Source: Sphingobium arseniciresistens (GTDB lineage: Bacteria > Pseudomonadota > Alphaproteobacteria > Sphingomonadales > Sphingomonadaceae). Taken from it: 64,000 nt of DNA. The stretch is taken from positions 1 through 64,000 of the forward strand of contig JARFNK010000004.1 of NCBI GenBank assembly GCA_029167225.1, written 5' to 3'. The notes beneath the pieces are model-generated. The model worked only from the letters and a program-made list of their open reading frames with translations. It was not told the origin of the DNA and made no database searches. The position numbers and the translations under genes are program-made. This document shows positions 25,034 through 33,194 of this stretch, piece by piece. Every line of letters starts with the position of its first letter. The first letter of the stretch is position 1.

Positions 25034-25557
25034 ATGGTGGGGGCAGACGGGTTCTTCGATCTCCAGGAGCGGTATGCGGCACTGAGCGCGGCGGCTGTGC
25101 CTCTGGAACGGTTGTCAGCAGTGGTGGATTTTGAGGTTTTCCGTGGCTCGCTCATCGCAGCGTTACAGCGTGGGCCATGCAACAGGGGCGGCAAGCCACC
25201 TTTCGACCCGGTACTGATGTTCAAGATACTGGTGCTGCAGGCGCGGTATTCGCTGTCAGCCGAAACGGCCGAGTTCCAGATCAAGGACCGGCCGTCGTTC
25301 CAGAGTTCCTGGCGCTCGGGCTGGAGGACACGGTGCCGGATGCCACGGCGGTGTGGCTGTTCCGGGAGCGGCTCGTAAGGGCCGGGGTGATCGGCAAACT
25401 CTTCGCTCGCTTCGGCGCCGTGCTCAAGGATCGGGGATAGCTGGCCATGGGTGGCCGGATCATCGAAGCAGGGCTCGCACCGGCGCCAAGGCAGCGCAAT
25501 ACCGAGATGAAAAAGGTGAAAGCGCCGTCGAAGAACAGCGGAATACTACCGAATTAA
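25034..25557 (+). pseudogene. IS5-family transposase remnant
   Basis: From the ATG at 25034 (GGAGG upstream) the frame reads MVGADGFFDLQERYAALSAA, then LIAALQRGPCNRGGKPPFDP and LMFKILVLQARYSLSAETAE, the N-terminal domain of IS5-type transposases. Near 25300 the reading shifts to another frame (FLALGLEDTVPDATAVWLFR, GVIGKLFARFGAVL), meets TAG at 25438, and continues as LAMGGRIIEAGLAPAPRQRN to a TAA. The DDE catalytic half after that is missing. At least a frameshift, a nonsense codon and a 3' truncation are present. It lies between the recombinase and the carbohydrate locus and marks the border. Confidence 0.8.
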
Positions 25558-25680
25558 CAAGTCGCAGATGGCCTGTTCGCCCGTGCTGCTGCAGGCCCGC
25601 TGTTTAACAGGTGGTTTTTCGAGGTCTCCAGAGACGACGGAGGCTCGTGCTTCGACCAAGTTGGGATGGGCCCCTCTCAC

Positions 25681-26508
25681 TCAAATCTCGTTCGGATCGC
25701 CCGTCCAGGGTGCCGCATGTCCAAATCCTCCGCTCCAACCGCAGACCTGCGCTGCGAACAGGGCGCCATTGACCATGGCTTCGTTGAGCGGTCTGGCTGC
25801 CAGGATCGCAGTCAAAAAGCCCGAGATGAAGCCGTCACCAGCCCCAAGGGTATCGATCACATTGGCGGGCAATGCCGGCTGCAAGATTCGGCCGCTGGCG
25901 TTGGCGGCGAAAGCGCCATATTTGCCCCGCGTCAGCACGACCGCTTCGGGACCATAGCTCAGGCATATATCTGCCAGCGCATGAACTTCATCTTCGCTCA
26001 GATGTGATGCGGAGAGGAAAAGGAAGCGCGCATGAGGCGCCACCTTGCGCAGATAGTCCGCGTCCCACCGATCCGACATATCGAACGACAAGGACTGTGC
26101 GCTGGCCGAAATCCGAGCAAGCGCTTCGCGAAGGTCGCTGTAGATACTGGTGTGAACATGATCGAACGACCTCACATAGGCAAAATCATCATCTTCCCAA
26201 CCATAATCCGAGCGCACGCCCGGGCCGCTTTTGATAAAATGCCGATCGCCATCGACGTGACCGATATAGGCACGTGCATTTGCACCCGGCCGCACGCGCA
26301 TCCGCGATATGTCGATACCTTCAGCCTCCAGTGCCGCGCGCAAGACACGGCCACCTTCATCGTCGCCGACACAGCCTAGATACCCGCAGACCGCGCCCAG
26401 TCTGGACATCATGACCGCAACATTGAGCGCGTTTCCGCCGGGGTACTGGACCCCGGCGTTTACATAGGTGTCGACCGTATTGTCACCCAGGCCAAGGATA
26501 CGGATCAT
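25681..26508 (-). CDS. frlD: PfkB-family sugar kinase, fructoselysine 6-kinase-like
   Basis: The ribokinase/PfkB signature 2 is VIDTLGAGDGFISGF (catalytic Asp near residue 222), and GGNALNVAVMMSRLGA near residue 24 is the substrate-side glycine motif. At 275 aa it is close to FrlD of E. coli (261 aa) and shorter than most ribokinases. FrlD phosphorylates fructoselysine or related Amadori products on C6 of the sugar. The assignment rests mostly on the adjacent FrlB-like deglycase, 20 nt upstream in the same operon. AAGGAG lies about 10 nt before the ATG. Substrate is unproven. Confidence 0.7.
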   Translation of the reverse strand: MIRILGLGDNTVDTYVNAGVQYPGGNALNVAVMMSRLGAVCGYLGCVGDDEGGRVLRAALEAEGIDISRMRVRPGANARAYIGHVDGDRHFIKSGPGVRSDYGWEDDDFAYVRSFDHVHTSIYSDLREALARISASAQSLSFDMSDRWDADYLRKVAPHARFLFLSASHLSEDEVHALADICLSYGPEAVVLTRGKYGAFAANASGRILQPALPANVIDTLGAGDGFISGFLTAILAARPLNEAMVNGALFAAQVCGWSGGFGHAAPWTGDPNEI

Positions 26509-26528
26509 GGCGGCCGGCTCCTTTCAGA

Positions 26529-27542
26529 TTAATATTCGGATTTCCACATATAGCGACGCGTCGTGAGTGGCTGCCCCCGAAGGTCGGAAAGATGCTCGGA
26601 GAACCGCTTGAGCGCCGTCTGGATGACGTGAGGCGCAACGATAGGTCGCATGCTTGGCGCGATACCGGGCATCTCGAAGTCGCGCGAGTCAAAGATCATG
26701 ACGCGGCGGCCATGCTTTTCGCAGAAGCGCATCACGCGCTCCATCAGTGGCCGGCTCGGATCTTCTCCGACAATCAGAATGAAGGGGGTATTTTCATCGA
26801 GGATCTCGAACGGACCGTGGAAGAATTCTGCAGCTTCGATCGGATAGCTGTGCAGCCACAGCATCTCCATCAGGATGCAAACACCAAAATTGTAGGCGGA
26901 CATGAAGCCAGGGCCTGACGCGACGTGATAGATTTTGTCGTCCTGATAATAGGTCTTGGCGAGTTCCAGGCCGCGGGCGTCGCTGGATTCCGCGGTTGCA
27001 CCGATTACGGCCGGCAGAGCTGCGAGCGATGACAGCAGGTCATCGCCAAGCGCCCAGCCGTCCTTGGCCTTCATAAGGCCACCGATGACGGCCTGCATGA
27101 GCATGAACAGGGAGATCAGCGATTCCGAATTCTCGCCGACGATGAAGCTTTTGGGGGAGGCCTTGGCGAGCGGGCTTTCGCTCTTCATCGTGAAGGCAAC
27201 AACCTTACACGGCTTGTCTTTGAGCCATTCGGCTGCTGCGTTCGTTTCAGGTGTCGTGCCGGACTTGGAGGAAAGCAGGACGAGCGTGCGTTCGTCGAGG
27301 CGCGGCGGATTGATCGCCATGAATTCAGATGGGAAGTAACGACGAACTTCGATCGAAGGGCTGAAGTGCTCAAGCCAATAGCTGATGCCCAGCATCGCTC
27401 GGTTTCCAGAACCGTGAGCAACAAAATACACGCGGTCGATGTCCTTGCCCAGCGCCTCTCCGTAGGCGAACGCCTCCGGCAACTGCGAAACAGACTGAGC
27501 TAAAGTTTCAATCACCTGGTCGCGTGTTACAATGTCCGCCAT
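26529..27542 (-). CDS. frlB: SIS-domain Amadori-phosphate deglycase, FrlB-like
   Basis: I start at the ATG at 27542 (GGAG 8 nt upstream); the frame continues to 27818 through the operator and is not coding there. The SIS fold appears as DRVYFVAHGSGNRAMLGISY, LVLLSSKSGTTPETNAAAEW and YHVASGPGFMSAYNFGV, with the EAAEFFHGPFEILDENTPF block characteristic of FrlB/FraB deglycases, which split fructosamine 6-phosphates to glucose 6-phosphate and the free amine. The 337-aa length fits. It may equally act on Amadori opines or fructosyl-amino acids. A perfect palindrome lies 31 bp upstream. Confidence 0.78.
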   Translation of the reverse strand: MADIVTRDQVIETLAQSVSQLPEAFAYGEALGKDIDRVYFVAHGSGNRAMLGISYWLEHFSPSIEVRRYFPSEFMAINPPRLDERTLVLLSSKSGTTPETNAAAEWLKDKPCKVVAFTMKSESPLAKASPKSFIVGENSESLISLFMLMQAVIGGLMKAKDGWALGDDLLSSLAALPAVIGATAESSDARGLELAKTYYQDDKIYHVASGPGFMSAYNFGVCILMEMLWLHSYPIEAAEFFHGPFEILDENTPFILIVGEDPSRPLMERVMRFCEKHGRRVMIFDSRDFEMPGIAPSMRPIVAPHVIQTALKRFSEHLSDLRGQPLTTRRYMWKSEY

Positions 27543-27572
27543 CTGATATTCTCCGCAATGTTTGGAATAGAT

Positions 27573-27588
27573 ATTGGTATATACCAAT
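27573..27588. promoter_or_regulatory. Perfect palindromic operator between frlB and gntR
   Basis: ATTGGTATATACCAAT is a perfect 16-bp palindrome 31 nt upstream of frlB. A half-site TGGTATATCT lies at 27651-27660, 35 nt before the GntR gene. Similar sites occur in front of hyuA and the TonB receptor, so it is the probable binding site of the adjacent GntR protein. Confidence 0.8.
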
Positions 27589-27694
27589 AGGCCTGCTGGC
27601 GTCCACCAGTTTTGTTGCGGTTTGTGAGAAATCGCGGTATTTGTGGTTGATGGTATATCTCGGGTCTCACGACACCGCCGAGGGGAGAAACTGA

Positions 27695-28489
27695 TTGACT
27701 GTGATCCAAGGGGACGTGTTGTCCGATGATGTGTCCGCGCCGGCATACAAACAGATAGAGGCCTATCTTGAAGAGCTTCTTGCTGGACCTGATTATGCTC
27801 CCGGAGATCGCATCCCATCGGAGCGTGTCCTTGCGGAGCAGCTAGGGCGAAACCGGATGACAGTCCGAAAGGCGATCGAAGGCCTCATCGGTCGCGGCAT
27901 GCTTGAACGCAACAGCACCAGCGGGACACGAATTCCTGCTCCTCGTGTTACCCGACCGATGGACGCTTTTGCTCCTCAAGGCTTCCGGCGGATCATCCAG
28001 GCAGGTGGCGGCACGGCCGGTAACAAGCTCCTGCATTTTGAACAGGCCCGCGCTTCAGCCAAGATAGCAAGCCGTCTGAGGCTGGATGAGGGAACGGAAA
28101 TCGTTATTTTCCGGCGACTTTTTACGGCAAATGATACGCCCGTGTGCATAGAAACCAGTCACCTTCCCCTCGCGCTCGTACCTGATCTAGCAGCCGAAGA
28201 CTTGATGGCCGGAGAATCTCTCTACGATTTGCTTCATGATCGCTATGGAGTGGGCACGATACGCAGCGATCGGGAAATCGGCGTGGCAAAATGTAACGAA
28301 TTGGAAGCCCGCCTGTTGAACCTGGATATGGGTACCACGTGCCTTTCGCTTCTCGTCAATGTGTTTGACGAAAAGGGTAAACCCATCGAGTTCATGCGAT
28401 CCCTCAATCACCCAAAATTTGTGGTGTTCAAAACCTCGCCCGCCGATTTGTCCAGCCCGCAAGGCGATCCCGGTGCGGCAGCGACCTGA
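27695..28489 (+). CDS. GntR-family (HutC/UTRA) transcriptional regulator, FrlR-like
   Basis: The N-terminal winged helix is clear (AYKQIEAYLEELLAGPDYAP, PSERVLAEQLGRNRMTVRKA), followed from about residue 95 by a UTRA ligand domain (IFRRLFTANDTPVCIETSHL, GESLYDLLHDRYGVG). I use the TTG at 27695 because GGGGAG lies 7 nt upstream; GTG at 27701 is the alternative. UTRA domains bind sugars or small metabolites such as amino-sugar phosphates. The gene faces away from frlB, with the operator between them, so it probably controls itself, frlBD and the other genes that carry the palindrome. Confidence 0.88.
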   Translation: MTVIQGDVLSDDVSAPAYKQIEAYLEELLAGPDYAPGDRIPSERVLAEQLGRNRMTVRKAIEGLIGRGMLERNSTSGTRIPAPRVTRPMDAFAPQGFRRIIQAGGGTAGNKLLHFEQARASAKIASRLRLDEGTEIVIFRRLFTANDTPVCIETSHLPLALVPDLAAEDLMAGESLYDLLHDRYGVGTIRSDREIGVAKCNELEARLLNLDMGTTCLSLLVNVFDEKGKPIEFMRSLNHPKFVVFKTSPADLSSPQGDPGAAAT

Positions 28490-28552
28490 GGTTGCTTGAG
28501 TATGAGGCTAACCGCGTAACAAGGTGTGAACGCAAATACAAAGCGGGCTGCG

Positions 28553-28570
28553 CCTTGGTATATACCGAGG
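28553..28570. promoter_or_regulatory. Operator-like palindrome downstream of gntR
   Basis: CTTGGTATATACCGAG matches the 27573 operator core exactly (GGTATATACC) with one mismatched arm position. It lies between the 3' ends of gntR and hyuB, where no annotated gene starts. A further target such as a small RNA, or a role in looping, would explain it. Confidence 0.6.
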
Positions 28571-28668
28571 GGATAATGAAATAGACCAGAGAGCGGTAGC
28601 GCCGATCATGCGGGCCCGCGTTGGGGGCGTGCGGCACGCAGTGACGTTGGAACGGGTAAAGAAAAATA

Positions 28669-28698
28669 GGCGGTGGCCGAGGAGAATCAGCCACCGCC
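28669..28698 (-). terminator. Rho-independent terminator of the hyuAB operon
   Basis: On the minus strand GGCGGTGGC pairs perfectly with GCCACCGCC around a 12-nt loop, directly followed by TATTTTTCTTTAC. It lies 29 nt after the hyuB stop. Confidence 0.85.
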
Positions 28699-28726
28699 CT
28701 GATCGGCGTGCAGTCCGATCAACCTT

Positions 28727-30397
28727 TTAAGTCTTGTAGTGAGCCTGCAGGTAGGCTTCCGAGAATTTGCCGCTGCGACGATCTTCCTCGAGAGCATCTG
28801 CTGCGCGGTTGGACGGCGAACCAAGGCCCCCGCCTCCAGGGGTCTGCATCACGATCTGCTGGCCGGGCTTCACAGTGATCTTGGGAACCTTGTTGGGCAG
28901 CCGTTGCATCGTGCCATCGCCTTCCTTGATCGCGAAGAAACCCGTGGCTCCTTCAGTGCCCCCATCCAGACCCCATGGGTGATTGTCGAACCGCTCGCCA
29001 ATCCCGCCGAATGTGCATTCGGCAAGCGGCTTGAGGACGCGCCGGATACCACACCCTCCACGGAAGCGACCGGCTCCGCCGGTATCGTCTGCGATCGCAT
29101 ATTCTTCGACCAGCAGCGGAAAATCCCGCTCGATTGCCTCGATCGGCGAATTGGCGGTGTTGGTCACGCCAAACTGGACTGCGTCCTTGCCATCCTTGGT
29201 GGTACGCCCGCCAAGACCGCCGCCCATCGTCTCGAAGAAATAATAGGACTTACCGGTTCGTGGGTCGGTGCCGTAGACATAAACGCCGGTATTCGACCCG
29301 TTCGACGCTGCAGGCATCCGTCCCGGCAGCGCTTTTGCGAGAGCCCCCAGCAGGACGTCGCAGACGCGCTGATCGGTCAGTGACCGGTTGGTCACACCCG
29401 CCGGGAAGGTGGGATTGAGAAGGCTGCCAAGCGGCGCAACGACATTGATGGCGTCGAACAGACCATGGTTGACCGAAATCTCGGGATCCAGGATCGACCT
29501 GAAAACGAACAGGACGGTTGCGATAGTATCGTTGAACGGCGAGTTCATATTCCCGAGAGCCTGCATCGACGTGCCCTCGAAATCGACCGAAAGCTGCCCG
29601 CAGCGCTGGCTGATGCAGACCTTGATCGGCAGGTTTTTCGTCCCCATGCCGTCGTCATCGACGACGTCTTCGAAATGATAGTCGCCTTCCGGGATCGCGG
29701 TGAGCGCCTTTTGCATGCGTGAGCGCGTCCGGCGCAGCAATTCGTCTAGCGCAGATTCGGTAAAGTCTCGCCCGAAGCGATTGCAGATGTCGATCATCCG
29801 TACCGCGCCCAGCTTGGCCGCAGCAACCTGAGCGTTGTAATCGCCCTTGCGCTCGTCGGCCCCGCGAACGTTCAACAGCAGAATTTCGAAAACGTCCGAA
29901 ACCAGTTCGCCGCGACGGAACAGGCGGATCAGCGGGATGCGCAGTCCTTCCTGATAGATTTCCGTTAGACCGCCCGCCGACCCACCGACGCTCGCGCCAC
30001 CTATGTCTGCATGGTGCGCGGTGCAGGCGCTGAAGCCGAACAGCTTGCCTTCATGGAACACCGGGGTGCTGATGCAGATGTCTGGCAGATGAGTCCCCGC
30101 GGCGACATAAGGATCGTTGCCGACGAACACGTCGCCGTCGTGGATGTCGTCGCCATATTTATCGAGAAGGACGCGGATCGTACCAGCGATGCCACCGACG
30201 TGGATCGGAAGCGACTGTTGCGACTGAACGATGAGTCGACCCTTCGCATCGAAGAGAGCGGTCGAATGATCGGCCCGCTCCTTGATGTTGTTGGAAAAGG
30301 CGCTTTTGCGAAGCGCGACGAAAGTCTCGTCGGCAACCGAGCGCAACGCGTTGGAGAGGATTTCCAGCGTGATGGGATCATGCTTCAATTCAGTCAT
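28727..30397 (-). CDS. hyuB: Hydantoinase B/oxoprolinase subunit
   Basis: The 556-aa protein is a full-length HyuB/HyuB-like subunit: LEILSNALRSVADETFVALR, the GDVFVGNDPYVAAGTHLPDI block with metal-ligand-like Asp/His residues, and the GGGLGGRTTKDGKDAVQF and QTPGGGGLGSPSNRAAD glycine motifs. With HyuA it forms ATP-dependent enzymes that open lactam or imide rings: 5-oxoproline, N-methylhydantoin, or acetophenone carboxylation in relatives. It overlaps hyuA by eight bases and is followed by a terminator. The substrate is not evident from sequence. Confidence 0.88.
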   Translation of the reverse strand: MTELKHDPITLEILSNALRSVADETFVALRKSAFSNNIKERADHSTALFDAKGRLIVQSQQSLPIHVGGIAGTIRVLLDKYGDDIHDGDVFVGNDPYVAAGTHLPDICISTPVFHEGKLFGFSACTAHHADIGGASVGGSAGGLTEIYQEGLRIPLIRLFRRGELVSDVFEILLLNVRGADERKGDYNAQVAAAKLGAVRMIDICNRFGRDFTESALDELLRRTRSRMQKALTAIPEGDYHFEDVVDDDGMGTKNLPIKVCISQRCGQLSVDFEGTSMQALGNMNSPFNDTIATVLFVFRSILDPEISVNHGLFDAINVVAPLGSLLNPTFPAGVTNRSLTDQRVCDVLLGALAKALPGRMPAASNGSNTGVYVYGTDPRTGKSYYFFETMGGGLGGRTTKDGKDAVQFGVTNTANSPIEAIERDFPLLVEEYAIADDTGGAGRFRGGCGIRRVLKPLAECTFGGIGERFDNHPWGLDGGTEGATGFFAIKEGDGTMQRLPNKVPKITVKPGQQIVMQTPGGGGLGSPSNRAADALEEDRRSGKFSEAYLQAHYKT

Positions 30398-32456
30398 GGC
30401 TCTGCCCCAGAGTGATGATCATGTTACCGAACCCGTCGATGCGTACCTGGTCTCCGGGGAAGACGATCGTCGTCGAGTCCATCTGGTCGACAATGGCAGG
30501 TCCGTGGAACACGGTCCCCGGCGCCAGATGGTCGCGATGATAGATCGGAGTTCGCTCCGGGCCGGATGTCGAGAACGTCACGTCGCGATGATCGACCGGG
30601 GCCGGTGCACGACCGGCCACCAACTCCGAAGCACCAGGGCGCTGAACGCCCAGTGATGCCTTGGCCATCGCGAGAAAGTTGACCGCTTCGACAGGCGCAC
30701 TCTTGTCGGCAAAGCCGTAGGCGCGCTCGTGTGCTTCGAAGAACCGCTCGAGAATGATATCTGTCGACGCCAGGACCGGCTTGCCGTCAGCGCCTGCCGT
30801 ACCTGCCTCAACCAACAGCTCGAAATTCTGTCCCCGGAAACGCAGGTCGATCGAATAGGTGATAGACTGGCGCTCGCTCGAGGCCTTTTCCTGTTCGAAC
30901 CAGACTGTGGATTTCCGGGTCAGTTCATCGATCACCTCTTCGATTTTCGTCCGATTATCGGGCGAAAGGGGCATGAGGCGGCTGATCACGAAGCTTTCCT
31001 GAAGGTCGGCGTCGGTAAGCCCCTGCGCACACAGGATGCCAGGGGAGGGGGGGACCAGCACGGTGGCCATGCCAAGGGCGGCCGCGACTTCACGTGCATG
31101 CAAGCCGCCTGCGCCGCCGAACGGCATCAAGGCGAATTTGCGCGGATCATGACCCCGTTCAACCGACAGGCTGCGAATTGCCCGCACCATATTGACCGTC
31201 ATGATCTGCAGGATGCCGAGCGCTGTTTCCTCAAGGGATTTGTTCATCGGCTCCGCGACGGTGGCGATCGCTTTCTTTGCGAGTTCCAGGTCGAGCGTCA
31301 TGCCGCCATCGAGCAGCCTGGTGGAGAGGCGCCCAAGCAACAAGTTGGCGTCAGAGACCGTAGGCAGCGTGCCGCCCCGCTGGTAGCATGCAGGACCAGG
31401 GACGGCGCCGGCGCTTTGTGGACCGACCTTGAACAGTCCATCTGCGGCGAACCAGGCAATAGAACCACCGCCCGCGCCGACCGTTGTGACATCGACCATC
31501 GGCAGCTGGACGGGGAAGCCGTCAACGTCGCGGCCTGCCGATAGCTCGATCCGATAGTCGCGAATGAGCGCCACGTCTGCGCTCGTCCCGCCGATGTCGA
31601 TTGTGATGACCTCGGGTGCTTTGGCCGACTTGGCGACCTCGATTGCGCCTACGACGCCAGCTGCGGGGCCGGACAGAGCCATCCGGACCGGGAATGCGCG
31701 AGCGACGTCGAGCGACATGAGGCCTCCGCTCGACTGATTGATGCCGACCTGAGCGCCGGGAATGGTCGAGGAAAGATCGCTGATGAGCGTTTCGATATAA
31801 TGTTCGAGACGCGGCTGCAGATAGGCGTTGACCACGGTCGTGGTGAAACGCTCGAACTCCCGGAATTCGGGCTGGACCTCGCTGGAAAGCGACACCGACA
31901 CGCCCGGGAGGGCTGCGCGAAGAGCCGCGCCGACCTGCGCTTCATGGTCAGGATTGACATAGGCGAACAGGAAGCAGACGGCGACCGCCTGGAGGCCTTC
32001 GGCGCGGATTGTCTCGATCAACGCGGCGAGCTCATCTTCCGGGACCGGTAACAGGACTTCACCCGTGGACAGCACGCGCTCGCCCAATTCGTAACGACGA
32101 TGACGGGGGATGAGCGGCGGCGGAGAGTCAATCTCGTGGCTGTCGACCACCGGACGGGTCTGGCGCCCGATCTCAATGACGTCACGCATACCCTTCGTTG
32201 TGATCAGCGCACAGTCCGCGCCGCGCCGCTGAATGAGGGCGTTGGTGGCGACGGTGCTGCCATGGCAAAGCCTCGTTACATCCGGGAGAGGAATGTTGTG
32301 GGTGCCGCACAGTTCCTTGAGGCCCGCTATGATTGCCTCAGCCGGGTTGGACGGCGTCGAGGGACGCTTCCATTTACGCGTGCTGCCGTCTTCTTCGTTG
32401 AAGGCGAAGAAGTCGGTGAAGGTTCCGCCGACGTCGACGCCGATGATCCAGCTCAC
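30390..32456 (-). CDS. hyuA: Hydantoinase A/oxoprolinase subunit
   Basis: The GTG start at 32456 has GGAGGA about 8 nt upstream. The ASKHA-type ATPase core shows as SWIIGVDVGGTFTDFFAFNE, GSTVATNALIQRRGADCAL and VITIDIGGTSADVALIRD, with PFGGAGGLHAREVAAALGM later. At 688 aa it is the normal length of HyuA. It supplies ATP-driven activation of the ring carbonyl for HyuB. An operator copy 86 nt upstream ties it to the neighbouring GntR regulator and so to the frl genes, hinting that the amine released by the deglycase is a cyclic lactam or imide such as 5-oxoproline. Confidence 0.88.
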   Translation of the reverse strand: MSWIIGVDVGGTFTDFFAFNEEDGSTRKWKRPSTPSNPAEAIIAGLKELCGTHNIPLPDVTRLCHGSTVATNALIQRRGADCALITTKGMRDVIEIGRQTRPVVDSHEIDSPPPLIPRHRRYELGERVLSTGEVLLPVPEDELAALIETIRAEGLQAVAVCFLFAYVNPDHEAQVGAALRAALPGVSVSLSSEVQPEFREFERFTTTVVNAYLQPRLEHYIETLISDLSSTIPGAQVGINQSSGGLMSLDVARAFPVRMALSGPAAGVVGAIEVAKSAKAPEVITIDIGGTSADVALIRDYRIELSAGRDVDGFPVQLPMVDVTTVGAGGGSIAWFAADGLFKVGPQSAGAVPGPACYQRGGTLPTVSDANLLLGRLSTRLLDGGMTLDLELAKKAIATVAEPMNKSLEETALGILQIMTVNMVRAIRSLSVERGHDPRKFALMPFGGAGGLHAREVAAALGMATVLVPPSPGILCAQGLTDADLQESFVISRLMPLSPDNRTKIEEVIDELTRKSTVWFEQEKASSERQSITYSIDLRFRGQNFELLVEAGTAGADGKPVLASTDIILERFFEAHERAYGFADKSAPVEAVNFLAMAKASLGVQRPGASELVAGRAPAPVDHRDVTFSTSGPERTPIYHRDHLAPGTVFHGPAIVDQMDSTTIVFPGDQVRIDGFGNMIITLGQSHD

Positions 32457-32541
32457 AAAAAGTCCTCCATGATTAGGAAGCGGGGCGGCGGAGGGATTGA
32501 AAAAGGGGTGCTTGGCTCGCTCGCCGTCATCGCTTGTGTCG

Positions 32542-32556
32542 ATTGGTATATACCAT
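32542..32556. promoter_or_regulatory. Operator copy upstream of hyuA
   Basis: ATTGGTATATACCAT keeps 14 of the 16 palindrome positions of the site at 27573. It is 86 nt upstream of the hyuA GTG, close to where a promoter would lie. Confidence 0.75.
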
Positions 32557-33043
32557 GATGCCTGTCGTCAATCAGCCAAATTGCATTTTGACGAATCGAA
32601 ATTGAAGCGTTGGTCTCCAAAGACCCTTCCGCATGCACGTAGGTCAAATCATGCGGGCATAAAATACAGGCCAATAGCGCAGTCCCGTAAACGTTGTGCT
32701 GAGCAAGTTCTTAACAAGCCACGATCATCTGCCTCCAGCCTCGTAACGGAAGAAGGCGTGGATCGGGCGCCCATCCATCTGCACGGTCCAGGTTTTGGCC
32801 ACCTTCTCATTCATTTTTGCAGTAGGCGGGGACAGCGCAGAATGAAGATTCCCGTGCGACAATTGCCCAGAACAGCCGATTCGTTTCAGTCAGTCGCGAC
32901 AGATATCGCACCTTCGGCCATCTCGAATTGCTCGTGTCGGACGGATAGACCGAAGCAATTGCAGAACCTTGGTTCCTCGCATGTTAAGCTTTTTGCATGC
33001 TTCGGATCAGCATTCCTGACGTTCCTTCAACAAACTGCTTGCA

Positions 33044-33058
33044 TTTGGTCTATACCAT
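33044..33058. promoter_or_regulatory. Operator copy upstream of the TonB receptor
   Basis: TTTGGTCTATACCAT differs from the consensus at one central base and one end. A second partial copy, CTGGTATAGG, is at 33079-33088. Both are 105-150 nt before the receptor ATG. Confidence 0.6.
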
Positions 33059-33194
33059 GTCATCCATATGTCACCGCACTGGTATAGGCTATCACGTTTC
33101 ATGGTAGCAACCAAGGACGTGGCCGAAAATCAGCTGCTGAAACGCGATCTGGCCAAGCCGAAAGCGCAGCGGTCGCATTTATGAGGGGGATTCA

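Larger units (their letters stand above)
32457..33194. other. Regulatory intergenic region between hyuA and the TonB receptor
   Basis: No convincing gene. Two operator copies lie at its ends (32542 and 33044), each near a divergent start. A 27-codon frame (33101-33184, MVATKDVAENQL...) ends 10 nt before the receptor ATG and could be a leader, but has no ribosome binding site. The middle (32600-33000) is AT-richer than its surroundings and shows no coding pattern. Confidence 0.6.
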
